This document shows positions 32,179-40,465 of a stretch of 64,000 nt of DNA, piece by piece. Source of the stretch: Pseudomonas sp. NBRC 111124 (GTDB lineage: Bacteria; Pseudomonadota; Gammaproteobacteria; Pseudomonadales; Pseudomonadaceae); contig NZ_BCBA01000048.1 in the NCBI RefSeq assembly GCF_001320245.1, forward strand, positions 59,886 through 123,885, given 5' to 3'. Under the pieces are notes generated by a model that was not told the DNA's origin, did not search any database, and was given only the letters and a program-made list of their open reading frames with translations. Each line of letters opens with the position of its first letter. The first letter of the stretch is position 1. The position numbers were made by a program, and so were the translations under genes.

Positions 32179-34116
32179 ATGAGCAAAAAGGACGCCTACA
32201 GCCAGGCGGGTAGAACAGCAGTACTGCAGAACATCCAGGGCACCTTGCAGTTCCTGCAGCGTTTCCCGCCGTTCAATCAGATGGAGCAGAGCCACCTGGC
32301 TTTCCTGGTGGAACAGTGCCAGCTGCGTTTCTATGCCAGCGGCGAAAGCATCATCAAACCCACGGATGGGCCGGTCGAGCACTTCTACATCGTCAAGCAG
32401 GGCCGTGTGGTCGGCGAGCGCCAGCACCTGGTCAAGCCTGGGGTGGAAACCACCTTCGAGATCACCGGTGGCGAATGCTTCCCGCTGGCGGCGCTGCTTG
32501 GCGAGCGGGCCACGCGCACCGAGCACCTGGCCGGTGAAGACACCTTCTGCCTGCAGCTGAACAAGGCCGCGTTCATCCGCGTCTTCTCGATGTCGGAAGT
32601 GTTTCGAGACTTTGCACTGCGCGGGGTCAGCAGCCTGCTCGACCAGGTCAACCAGCAGGTACGCCAACGTGCAGTGGAAACCCTCGGCACCCAGTACTCG
32701 CTCAATGCCCCGCTGGGCGAACTGGCCATGCGTCACCCGGTGGTCTGCGCGCCCGGTACACCGCTGCGCGAAGCCGTGCGGCAGATGCATGAACAGCAAG
32801 TCGGCAGCATCGTCGTGGTCGACCCTCAGCGCTACCCGGTGGGTATCTTCACCTTGCGCGACCTGCGCCAGGTTGTGGCTTGCGCCGATGCCGACCTCGG
32901 TGCACCGATCGAGCAGCACATGACCGCCAAGCCGTTCTACCTCAGCCCCCAGGCGAGCGCCTTCGATGCGGCCATGGCAATGACCGAACGGCATATCGCT
33001 CACGTCTGCCTGGTAGACAACCAGCGCCTGTGTGGCGTGGTCTCCGAGCGCGACCTGTTCTCCCTGCAGCGGGTCGACCTGGTGCATTTGGCGCGTACCA
33101 TCCGCCATGCGCCACGCCTCGATTCGCTGGTGCAACTGCGCGGCGAGATCAGCCAGCTGGTCGAGCGCATGCTCGCTCACGGCGCCTCCTCGACGCAGAT
33201 CACCCAGATCATCACCCTGCTCAACGACCACACCGTGTGCCGGGTGATCGAGCTGGCCATTGCCGAACGGGGCGACCCCGGCGTGCCGTTCAGCTGGCTG
33301 TGCTTCGGCAGCGAAGGGCGCCGCGAGCAGACACTGCACACTGATCAGGACAATGGCATTCTCTTTGAAGCCGCCGACGACACCGAAGCCGAGGCCATTC
33401 GCGCGCGCCTGCTGCCCTTGGCGCAGTACATCAACCAGTGCCTGGCCCAGTGCGGTTTCACCCTGTGCAAGGGCAACGTCATGGCCGGCAACCCCGAGTT
33501 GTGCCTGTCACGCACGCAATGGGCTAGGCGCTTTGCCGGCTTCGTGCGCGAGGCCAGCCCGGAGAACCTGCTGGGTTCGAGTATCTACTTCGACCTGCGC
33601 GTAGTCTGGGGCGATGAACAGGGCTGTGAACAACTGCGTCGGCAACTGCTGGAGCAGGTGGCGGACAACCGCATCTTCCAGCGCATGCTGGCCGACAACG
33701 CCCTGCGCCAGCGCCCCCCGGTGGGCCGGCTGCGCGAATTCGTGCTGACCCGCCAGGGCAACGACAAGGCCGCCACCCTCGACCTCAAGGTCCAGGGCCT
33801 GACGCCCTTCGTCGATGGCGCCCGTCTGCTGGCCCTGGCCAATGGCATTGGCGCCTGCAACACCCTGGAGCGCCTGCGCCAGTTGGTCGAAAAAGGGGTT
33901 ATCGAAGCGCTCGACGGCGCCGCTTATGAAGAGGCCTACCACTTCATCCAGCAGACTCGCATGCAGCAGCACCAGCGCCAGGTCCGCGACAACCTGCCGT
34001 ATTCCAACCGCCTCGACCCGGACAGCCTCAACCACCTGGACCGGCGCATCCTGCGTGAATCCATGCGCCAGGCCCAGCGCCTGCAGAGCAGCCTGGCGCT
34101 GCGGTATCAGTTATGA
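32179..34116 (+). CDS. cNMP-binding / CBS-pair / DUF294 nucleotidyltransferase-like signalling protein
   Basis: 645 residues. Domain order: cyclic-nucleotide-binding fold (about 20-140), two CBS repeats (about 175-290), DUF294 putative nucleotidyltransferase with FGSEGRREQTLHTDQDNGI near 375-395, and a helical C-terminal DUF294_C domain (about 480-625). Such proteins are thought to be GlnD-like nucleotidyltransferases sensing nucleotides, but substrates are unknown. It overlaps the next gene (exonuclease) by 4 nt, a conserved pairing in gammaproteobacteria, often near acetate uptake genes. Cytoplasmic. Confidence 0.9.
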   Translation: MSKKDAYSQAGRTAVLQNIQGTLQFLQRFPPFNQMEQSHLAFLVEQCQLRFYASGESIIKPTDGPVEHFYIVKQGRVVGERQHLVKPGVETTFEITGGECFPLAALLGERATRTEHLAGEDTFCLQLNKAAFIRVFSMSEVFRDFALRGVSSLLDQVNQQVRQRAVETLGTQYSLNAPLGELAMRHPVVCAPGTPLREAVRQMHEQQVGSIVVVDPQRYPVGIFTLRDLRQVVACADADLGAPIEQHMTAKPFYLSPQASAFDAAMAMTERHIAHVCLVDNQRLCGVVSERDLFSLQRVDLVHLARTIRHAPRLDSLVQLRGEISQLVERMLAHGASSTQITQIITLLNDHTVCRVIELAIAERGDPGVPFSWLCFGSEGRREQTLHTDQDNGILFEAADDTEAEAIRARLLPLAQYINQCLAQCGFTLCKGNVMAGNPELCLSRTQWARRFAGFVREASPENLLGSSIYFDLRVVWGDEQGCEQLRRQLLEQVADNRIFQRMLADNALRQRPPVGRLREFVLTRQGNDKAATLDLKVQGLTPFVDGARLLALANGIGACNTLERLRQLVEKGVIEALDGAAYEEAYHFIQQTRMQQHQRQVRDNLPYSNRLDPDSLNHLDRRILRESMRQAQRLQSSLALRYQL

Positions 34117-34823
34117 GCCTATTCGCCTGGCTGCGCCCGGCCGCCCCGCTGCTGGACGACGCCTTGCGTCAGCGCCTGGCCCAGTTGCCCAAAGCCAAGC
34201 CGCTGGGCGTGTGCGCGTTGCGCGAGCAGCGCTGGGTGGTGCTCGACCTGGAAACCAGCGGCCTGAATCCCAATCGTGACCAGGTGCTGTCGATCGGCGC
34301 GGTGGCCATCGAGGACGGGGCCATCGACTTCGCCCAGCAGTTCGAACGCACCCTGCACCGACCTGAGCAAAAAACCAATGCCAGTGTGCTGATCCACGGC
34401 CTCGGCCCAAGTGCCCTGGCCGCTGGCTGCGACCCGGCCGAGGCTTTGCTCGACCTGCTCGAATTCATTGGCGACAGCCCAGTGCTGGCGTTCCATGCAC
34501 CGTTCGACCAGCGCATGCTTGCCCGTGCCTTGAAAGAGAGCCTGGGCCACCGCTTGCAGTTGCCCTTCCTCGACGTGGCCGAACTGGCACCGATGCTCAA
34601 CCCCGACACCGTGCTGCGCGAGGCCGGACTGGACGACTGGGTGGCGCGCTTCGGCCTGCAAGTGGACGAGCGTCACCATGCCAGCGCCGATGCGCAGGTT
34701 ACAGCGGAGCTGGCGCTGATCCTGTTCAGCCAGGCCCGACGCCAGCAGCTCGACAGCCCGTTGCAGCTGGAGCAGCGATTGGCCGGCTGGCGGCGGCGCA
34801 AAGCGCATAGCCACGGCCTCTGA
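34113..34823 (+). CDS. DEDDh-type 3'-5' exonuclease (DNA polymerase III epsilon-like)
   Basis: 236 residues. Exo I VVLDLETSGLNPNRDQ (Asp/Glu), Exo II HAPFDQRM (Asp) and Exo III HHASADAQVTAEL (His/Asp) give a complete DEDDh active site. It is not the replicative DnaQ: the N-terminal ~45 residues differ and there is no clamp-binding tail. It starts within the stop of the DUF294 gene (ATGA), so the two are translationally coupled and probably work together. Whether it degrades DNA, RNA or small oligonucleotides is not evident. Confidence 0.87.
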   Translation: MSLFAWLRPAAPLLDDALRQRLAQLPKAKPLGVCALREQRWVVLDLETSGLNPNRDQVLSIGAVAIEDGAIDFAQQFERTLHRPEQKTNASVLIHGLGPSALAAGCDPAEALLDLLEFIGDSPVLAFHAPFDQRMLARALKESLGHRLQLPFLDVAELAPMLNPDTVLREAGLDDWVARFGLQVDERHHASADAQVTAELALILFSQARRQQLDSPLQLEQRLAGWRRRKAHSHGL

Positions 34824-34878
34824 TAGTGGCAATCCGATAAGCGTCCATTGCACCGCACCCCTCCCCTCTGCAACAATC

Positions 34879-34897
34879 GCGAATAATTATCGTTAGT
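34879..34897. promoter_or_regulatory. Fur box upstream of the FecI-like sigma gene
   Basis: GCGAATAATTATCGTTAGT matches the 19-bp Fur consensus at 12 positions and lies 28 nt upstream of the sigma-factor ATG, where iron-loaded Fur would repress the whole uptake locus. Confidence 0.65.
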
Positions 34898-34924
34898 TAA
34901 TGCATTCGTTCCGGGGGACGCTGC

Positions 34925-35443
34925 ATGTCTTCTGCCCACAGCCCACATGGCGAACTGGTCGGCTCGCTGTACCGCGACCATCGCGGCTGGCTGCTCGCCT
35001 GGCTGCAGCGCAGCATGGCCTGCCGTCAGCGTGCCGAAGACCTGAGCCAGGACACCTTCGTGCGCCTGCTCGGCCGTGAGCAGCTGGACACCCCGCGCGA
35101 GCCGCGAGCCTTCCTCGCCGCCGTGGCCAAGGGCCTGATGTTCGACCACTTCCGCCGCGCAGCGCTGGAGCAGGCCTACCTGGCCGAGCTGGCGTTGCTC
35201 CCCGAAGCCGAACACCCTTCCCCAGAAACCCAGCACCTGATCCTCGAAGACCTCAAGGCCATCGACCGCCTGCTCGGCAAGCTATCGAGCAAGGCCCGTG
35301 CGGCCTTCCTGCACAACCGCCTGGATGGCCTGGGCCACGCCGAAATCGCCGAACGCCTGGGCGTTTCGGTGTCGCGCGTGCGCCAGTACATCGCACAGGG
35401 CATGCGCCAGTGCTACGTGGCCCTGTACGGGGAACCGACGTGA
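34925..35443 (+). CDS. FecI-type extracytoplasmic-function sigma factor
   Basis: 172 residues. Region 2 includes EDLSQDTFVRLLGREQ and region 4 GLGHAEIAERLGVSVSRVRQ. It is an iron-starvation sigma of the FecI group, expected to direct transcription of the adjacent TonB receptor when the siderophore signal is relayed by FecR. A Fur box lies just upstream, and GGGGGA precedes the ATG. Its stop overlaps the FecR-like start (GTGA). Confidence 0.93.
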   Translation: MSSAHSPHGELVGSLYRDHRGWLLAWLQRSMACRQRAEDLSQDTFVRLLGREQLDTPREPRAFLAAVAKGLMFDHFRRAALEQAYLAELALLPEAEHPSPETQHLILEDLKAIDRLLGKLSSKARAAFLHNRLDGLGHAEIAERLGVSVSRVRQYIAQGMRQCYVALYGEPT

Positions 35444-36396
35444 ACAACACACCGGTTTCGTCGCAGGTGCTGGAAGCCGCCATTGCCTGGAAAATGAGCC
35501 TGGACGATGGCAGCGGCACGCCTGATGAGCGCAGCGATTTCATCCGCTGGCATGCCGCCAGCGAAGAACATGCCCGTGCCTGGCGCCAGCTCGGCGCCCT
35601 CGACCAACGCGTCAGCGCCGCTGCCGGCCCGGCTCGTCAGGCCCTGCTGCAATCGCGCGTCAGCCTGCGACGCCGCATAGGCAAGGCCGGCAGCGGGCTG
35701 GCCGGCCTGTTCCTGCTCGGCGCTGTACTGACCGGGTTCGGCACACCTTCACTGGCGCCCAGCTATTGGCTTGCCGACCTGCGCACCGCCACGGGCGAGC
35801 TGCGCACTCTGCGCCTGGAAGACGGCACGCTGTTGAGCCTGAACACCCACACCGCCGTGGATATCGACTACGACGGCGACCAGCGCGTGCTGGTGCTGCG
35901 CCAAGGCGAAATCTCGGTGGAAACTGGCCACGACGACCCACGCCCGCTGCTGGTGCGTACCGACGATGGCCGCCTGCGCCCGCTGGGCACGCGCTTCCTG
36001 GTGCGCCGCGAAGGCAACGGCACGCGCCTGGAGGTCCTGCAGTCGTCGGTAGCCGCCATGCCGCACAACAGCGGCGACGAACGGGTGCTGCACGAAGGCC
36101 AGCAAGTGCTGATGAGCAGCAATGGCCTGGGCCACATAAGCCCGGTAGCAGCCGGTGCCGATGCCTGGACCCGCGGCATGCTGGTGGTCGACAACGTGCG
36201 CCTGGCCGACCTGCTGAAACAACTAAGCCCTTACCGCAGCGGCCACCTCGGCGTGGCCGATGAAGTGGCGGACCTGCGCGTGACCGGCAGCTTCCCGCTG
36301 ACCGACACCGACCTGGCGCTGGCTTCGCTGGTGCCGGCGTTGCCGGTGAAGATCGAACGGCATACGCCTTGGTGGGTAACCGTCGTTCCCAAGTAA
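35440..36396 (+). CDS. FecR-type transmembrane anti-sigma factor / sigma regulator
   Basis: 318 residues from a GTG at 35440 that overlaps the sigma stop and follows GGGGA; longer starts would lie inside the sigma gene. The N-terminal ~75 residues are cytoplasmic (DUF4880-like, FIRWHAASEEHARAWRQLGAL); one transmembrane helix follows (about 80-100, SGLAGLFLLGAVLTGFG), then a periplasmic FecR domain (TATGELRTLRLEDGTLLSLN). It receives the signal from the receptor's N-terminal STN domain and controls the sigma factor. Part of the sigma-FecR-receptor trio. Confidence 0.93.
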   Translation: MNNTPVSSQVLEAAIAWKMSLDDGSGTPDERSDFIRWHAASEEHARAWRQLGALDQRVSAAAGPARQALLQSRVSLRRRIGKAGSGLAGLFLLGAVLTGFGTPSLAPSYWLADLRTATGELRTLRLEDGTLLSLNTHTAVDIDYDGDQRVLVLRQGEISVETGHDDPRPLLVRTDDGRLRPLGTRFLVRREGNGTRLEVLQSSVAAMPHNSGDERVLHEGQQVLMSSNGLGHISPVAAGADAWTRGMLVVDNVRLADLLKQLSPYRSGHLGVADEVADLRVTGSFPLTDTDLALASLVPALPVKIERHTPWWVTVVPK

Positions 36397-36405
36397 ACCT
36401 GCATC

Positions 36406-36498
36406 GGCCTCTTCGCGGGCTCGCCCGCTCCCACAGGGACATCACGGCTTCGAAGACTGGGAAATTCTTGTGGGAGCGGGCGAGCCCGCGAAGAGGCC
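36406..36498. repeat. Inverted pair of REP elements between fecR-like and receptor genes
   Basis: Two perfect 30-nt inverted arms, 36406-36435 and 36469-36498, of the GTGGGAGCGGGCGAGCCCGCGAAGAGG type, separated by 33 nt. They start 10 nt after the anti-sigma stop and likely insulate it from the receptor transcript. Confidence 0.9.
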
Positions 36499-36615
36499 GG
36501 GGCAGGCGAAAGCCAGATTCAAATAATTCTCACTTTTTTTCCGATTCCCCCTGTCACTTCTGGAAGCTCGCTCGGCAAGGAAGCAGTTAGCACTTATCCG
36601 TCGAGGAACCGCTGC

Positions 36616-39048
36616 ATGTCCCGTGCCGTTGATCGTATCCTGCGTCCCAGCCTGATGGCCTTGGCCATCGCCATGGCCGCGCCATTGTCCAGCACCGCTT
36701 TGTTCGCCGCCGAGCAGTCCGCACCGCGCGCCTACAGCCTGCCCGCCGCGCCGCTGGCCAGCACCCTGAACCAGATCGCCAGTCAGTCGGGCATCGCCTT
36801 GGCTATCGACCCGGCGCTGGTCAGCGGCCGTACCTCGGCCCCGGTCAATGGCCAGTACAACGGCCTTGGCGCCCTGCAGGCCGCCCTGCTGGGCACCGGC
36901 CTGCAACTGCAGCAGAGCAGCGTCGGCAGCTACAGCCTGGTCGCCGTGCCGGAGGGCGCCCTGGCCCTGCCAGAAACCACCGTGAATGCCGCCAGCGCCT
37001 CCGAAAGCGCCTGGGGCCCGGTCGACGGTTACCTGGCCAAGCGCACCGCTGCCGGCACCAAGACCGACACCGCGCTGGTCGAAGTACCGCGCTCGATCTC
37101 GGTGGCCACCCGCCAGCAGATGAGCGACCGTGGCGTGCACAGCCTCGACGACGCCGTGAAATACATGCCAGGCATCGTCTCTGCCAGCTTCGGTAGCGAC
37201 ACCCGTTACGACTGGATGCGCGTGCGCGGCTTCGAGCCAACCCAGTTTCTCGATGGCCTGCCACTGCCACGCGGCGTGTACGCCAACCCCAAAGCCGAGA
37301 CCTGGAACCTCGACCGCCTGGCCTTGCTGCGCGGTCCAGCTTCCTCGTTGTACGGCCAGACACCACCCGGTGGCCTGCTGGACATGGTCAGCCGTCGCCC
37401 GCAGGCCGAAAGTGAACACGAGATCGAACTGCAGTACGGCAGCGACAACCACCGCCAGATCAACTTCGCCAGCACCGGCAAGATCGATGACGAAGGCCGG
37501 TTCCTGTACGGCGTCAGTGGTGTTATTCGCGATGGCGGCACACAGATCGACCATATTGACGACAAGCGTTACAACATCGCCCCGAGCCTTACCTGGAACA
37601 TCGACGAAGATACTTCGCTGACCCTGCTGACCCAGTTCACCCGCGACGATACCGGCGCCACCAGTCAGTTCCGGCCGATCCAGGGCACCAAGATCGACAT
37701 GCCGTTCGGCAAGATCTCGCACCACAAGAACCTGGGTGACCCTGACTACGAGTTCTACGACCGCACCTACTACGCACTGGGCTACGCCTTCGAGCACCGC
37801 ATCAACGATGTCTGGCAGTTCCGTCAGAACCTGCGCTACACCAAGACGGACCTGGCGTTCCAGACCATCACCCCCGGCTCCTATAACCCGGGTACGCCGC
37901 CGGTGAAGGACGATGGCACCGTCAGCCGCATGTCCACCAACACTGATGAAGACATCAGCCAGTTCGCAGTGGACAACAACTTCCAGGCCGACTTCGCCAC
38001 CGGCGACATTACCCACACCCTGCTGCTGGGCCTGGACCATCAGCGCGTCAACACCAACTACCTGTCGATCTTCGGCTTCAACGTGCCGGACAGCAACGTG
38101 GTCAACCCGGTCTACGGCGTACCGATCACCCGCCCGGACCGCTCGACAGCGTTCTACGACTATGACCAGAAGACCTACCAGACCGGTGTGTACGCCCAAG
38201 ACCAGATGGCCCTGGGCAACTGGCGCCTGACCCTGGGTGGTCGTGAAGACTGGGTGCACACCAGCACCAAGTTCCTCAACCAGGGCGATGCCACCAATAC
38301 CCAGCGCGACAAGAAATTCAGCGGCAACGCGGCCATCAGCTACGTGTTCGACTCGGGCTTCGTGCCGTACCTGTCGTATGCCGAGTCGTTCCAGCCGTCC
38401 AGCAACGCTGCCGTGTCCGCTTTCGAGTCGTTCAAGCCTACCGAGGGCAAGCAGTGGGAACTGGGCGTCAAGTACCAGCCACCGGGCTCCAACACCTTGC
38501 TGTCGGCAGCCGTGTATGACCTGACCCAGAAAAACGTATCGGTCACCAACAACGTCGGCGGCATAACCGTTACCAGCCAGACCGGCGAAGTGAAAGTCCA
38601 TGGTTTGGAGCTGGAGGCGGTTTCCGACGTCACCGAAAACCTCAAGCTGACCGCCGCCTACACCCTGGCCAAATCAGAAGTGCAGGACGGCCTTTACAAA
38701 GGCAACCGCCTGCAGCTGATGCCCAACCAGCAAGCCTCGCTGTGGGCCGACTACACCTGGCACAGCGGCGTGCTCGACGGCTTCGGCATCGGCGGTGGCG
38801 CGCGCTACACCGGCAACACCTACGGCGACCAGGCCAACACCTACCTGGGCAAGGCCAACGCCTACACCGTGTTCGACGCCTCGGTGCACTACGACCTCGG
38901 TCGCCTGAGCACCAGCCTCAAGGGCGCGTCGGTGGCGGTCAATGCGACCAACCTGTTCAACAAGGACTACATCTCCACCTGCGACAGCTACTACTGCTAC
39001 TACGGCGACGAGCGCAGTGTCGTAGCCAGTGCTTCCTATAAGTTCTGA
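36616..39048 (+). CDS. TonB-dependent siderophore receptor with STN signalling domain (ferrichrome type)
   Basis: 810 residues. Signal peptide about 1-36 (ending LFA), secretin/TonB N-terminal STN domain about 42-105 (LASTLNQIASQSGIALAIDP), a TonB-box-like stretch PETTVNA, plug about 150-260 (EVPRSISVATRQQM, LLRGPASSLYGQTPPGGLLD) and a 22-strand barrel ending in aromatic SYKF. The STN domain shows it signals through the upstream FecR/sigma pair. Sequence style fits the FhuA/FiuA ferrichrome group, but the ligand is inferred. The start ATG at 36616 is supported by GAGG upstream. A hairpin follows. Confidence 0.92.
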   Translation: MSRAVDRILRPSLMALAIAMAAPLSSTALFAAEQSAPRAYSLPAAPLASTLNQIASQSGIALAIDPALVSGRTSAPVNGQYNGLGALQAALLGTGLQLQQSSVGSYSLVAVPEGALALPETTVNAASASESAWGPVDGYLAKRTAAGTKTDTALVEVPRSISVATRQQMSDRGVHSLDDAVKYMPGIVSASFGSDTRYDWMRVRGFEPTQFLDGLPLPRGVYANPKAETWNLDRLALLRGPASSLYGQTPPGGLLDMVSRRPQAESEHEIELQYGSDNHRQINFASTGKIDDEGRFLYGVSGVIRDGGTQIDHIDDKRYNIAPSLTWNIDEDTSLTLLTQFTRDDTGATSQFRPIQGTKIDMPFGKISHHKNLGDPDYEFYDRTYYALGYAFEHRINDVWQFRQNLRYTKTDLAFQTITPGSYNPGTPPVKDDGTVSRMSTNTDEDISQFAVDNNFQADFATGDITHTLLLGLDHQRVNTNYLSIFGFNVPDSNVVNPVYGVPITRPDRSTAFYDYDQKTYQTGVYAQDQMALGNWRLTLGGREDWVHTSTKFLNQGDATNTQRDKKFSGNAAISYVFDSGFVPYLSYAESFQPSSNAAVSAFESFKPTEGKQWELGVKYQPPGSNTLLSAAVYDLTQKNVSVTNNVGGITVTSQTGEVKVHGLELEAVSDVTENLKLTAAYTLAKSEVQDGLYKGNRLQLMPNQQASLWADYTWHSGVLDGFGIGGGARYTGNTYGDQANTYLGKANAYTVFDASVHYDLGRLSTSLKGASVAVNATNLFNKDYISTCDSYYCYYGDERSVVASASYKF

Positions 39049-39054
39049 GTGAAC

Positions 39055-39075
39055 GGGGGCCGCTTCGCGGCCCCA
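39055..39075 (+). terminator. Hairpin after the receptor gene
   Basis: GGGGCCGC-TTC-GCGGCCCC (39056-39074), an 8-bp perfect stem 7 nt after the stop, without a T-tract. Some read-through into the PepSY gene is likely. Confidence 0.5.
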
Positions 39076-39104
39076 CGGTCCAACAGACACTATTCGGTAC
39101 CGTG

Positions 39105-40217
39105 ATGAAAAGCCCCACCCTCCGCCGCTGGTCGGTGATCCACACCTGGAGCAGCCTGGTCTGCACCGTGTTCATGATGTTGCTGGCGCTCACCGGCCTT
39201 CCGCTGATCTTCCACCACGAACTCGAACACCTGCTCGGCGACGCACCCGAGCTGCGTGAGATGCCGCCCGGCACCCCGCATCTGGACTTGCAACAACTGG
39301 TCATCAAAGCCGAACAGCACCGCCCCGGCGAAGTCGTGCAGTACTTCGGCTTCGAACAAGACGAGCCCAACGGCGTGCTCGCAATCACTGCCGCCACCGC
39401 TGGCACCGAACCCAACTCATCGCATACCTTCATGCTCGACGCCCGCACCGGCGAAGCCGTGGCCATGCCCGCTGCCAATGGCGGCTTCATGATGCTCATG
39501 CTACGCCTGCACGTGGACATGTTTGCCGGCCTCCCCGGCAAGCTGCTGCTGGCCTTCATGGGCGTGCTGTTCGTCGTCGCGATCGTCTCCGGCACCGTGC
39601 TCTACGCACCGTTCATGCGCCGCCTCGACTTCGCTACCGTGCGCCATGAAAAGTCTCGCCGCCTGCGCTGGCTCGACCTGCACAACCTGATCGGCGTGGT
39701 CACCCTGGCCTGGGCGCTTACCGTGGGTGTGACCGGTGTCATCAGCGCCCTGTCCGATCTGGTCATTGCGGCCTGGCGCAATGACAGCCTGGCCGCCATG
39801 GTCGCCCCTTACCGTGACGCCCCACCGCTTACCGAGCGCGCACCGGCCACCCGCCTGCTGGAAATCGCCGAAATGGCCGCCCCCGGCATGCGCCCAGACT
39901 TCATCGCCTTCCCTGGCACACGCTTCTCCAGCGAACACCACTACGCAGTGTTCATGAACGGTGCCACGCACCTGAGCGCGCACCTGTTCACACCTGTGCT
40001 GATCGACGCCCGCACTCTGGATCTGACCGCCGTCGGCGAACGCCCTTGGTACATGGACGCCATGGGCCTTTCGCAGCCGCTGCATTTCGGCGATTACGGT
40101 GGCCGGCCAATGCAGATTCTCTGGGCGGTGCTCGACGTCCTGACCATCATCGTATTGGGCAGCGGCGTGTACCTGTGGTGGGGCAAACACCGCAGACCCA
40201 GGGAGGCCCGAGCATGA
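39105..40217 (+). CDS. PepSY-associated transmembrane protein, probable ferric-siderophore reductase
   Basis: 370 residues with about four transmembrane helices (WSVIHTWSSLVCTVFMMLLA; LLLAFMGVLFVVAIVSGTVLY; VVTLAWALTVGVTGVISAL; VLDVLTIIVLGSGVYLWWG) and PepSY-type periplasmic regions. Conserved histidines near membrane edges (IHTW, FHHELEH, LHVDMFAG, LHNLIGV) could bind haem, as in FoxB/PiuB-type reductases that release iron from imported siderophores. Function is inferred from family and position beside the receptor. The ATG at 39105 directly follows an in-frame GTG; either could start. Confidence 0.8.
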   Translation: MKSPTLRRWSVIHTWSSLVCTVFMMLLALTGLPLIFHHELEHLLGDAPELREMPPGTPHLDLQQLVIKAEQHRPGEVVQYFGFEQDEPNGVLAITAATAGTEPNSSHTFMLDARTGEAVAMPAANGGFMMLMLRLHVDMFAGLPGKLLLAFMGVLFVVAIVSGTVLYAPFMRRLDFATVRHEKSRRLRWLDLHNLIGVVTLAWALTVGVTGVISALSDLVIAAWRNDSLAAMVAPYRDAPPLTERAPATRLLEIAEMAAPGMRPDFIAFPGTRFSSEHHYAVFMNGATHLSAHLFTPVLIDARTLDLTAVGERPWYMDAMGLSQPLHFGDYGGRPMQILWAVLDVLTIIVLGSGVYLWWGKHRRPREARA

Positions 40218-40399
40218 GCCACAAATCGCAATCGACCCGGCGTATTTTCGCCTGGCCAGCGCTCATTGCATTGCTCAGCGCCGCCGGGCTGTTCGCCGCG
40301 TTGCTTGGCGACGGCTTCTGGGACAGCCTCGCCTGGCTCGGCCTGGGCCTCTCGGCCGTATTGGGCCTGAGTGGCTTCTGGCCCCGGCGTCGACGATAA
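40214..40399 (+). CDS. Small two-helix membrane protein of the iron locus
   Basis: 61 residues starting MSHKSQSTRRIFAWPALIAL, with two hydrophobic segments (about 13-30 and 37-55) and a basic tail RRRR. Its ATG overlaps the PepSY gene's stop (ATGA), so it is translationally coupled and probably an accessory subunit of that membrane protein. I recognise no named family. Confidence 0.75.
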   Translation: MSHKSQSTRRIFAWPALIALLSAAGLFAALLGDGFWDSLAWLGLGLSAVLGLSGFWPRRRR

Positions 40400-40436
40400 C
40401 GGGTTACCACCGGCACGCTGCGCCCTACCCGCAGGC

Positions 40437-40462
40437 TTGGCTCCTTTTGCCCCTGGAGCCAA
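40437..40462 (+). promoter_or_regulatory. Hairpin burying the Shine-Dalgarno of the toxin-like gene
   Basis: TTGGCTCC (40437-40444), a 10-nt loop, then GGAGCCAA (40455-40462) form a perfect 8-bp stem, extendable by two pairs past a bulge. The 3' arm contains the only Shine-Dalgarno (GGAG, 40455-40458) for the ATG at 40466. In the folded message ribosome access should be reduced. Confidence 0.55.
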
Positions 40463-40465
40463 AGC

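Noticed and set aside
36442..38601. 719-codon minus-strand frame opposite the siderophore receptor
   Set aside because: Low-complexity Gly/Val/Ala sequence typical of an antisense frame; the receptor has plug, barrel and STN features.
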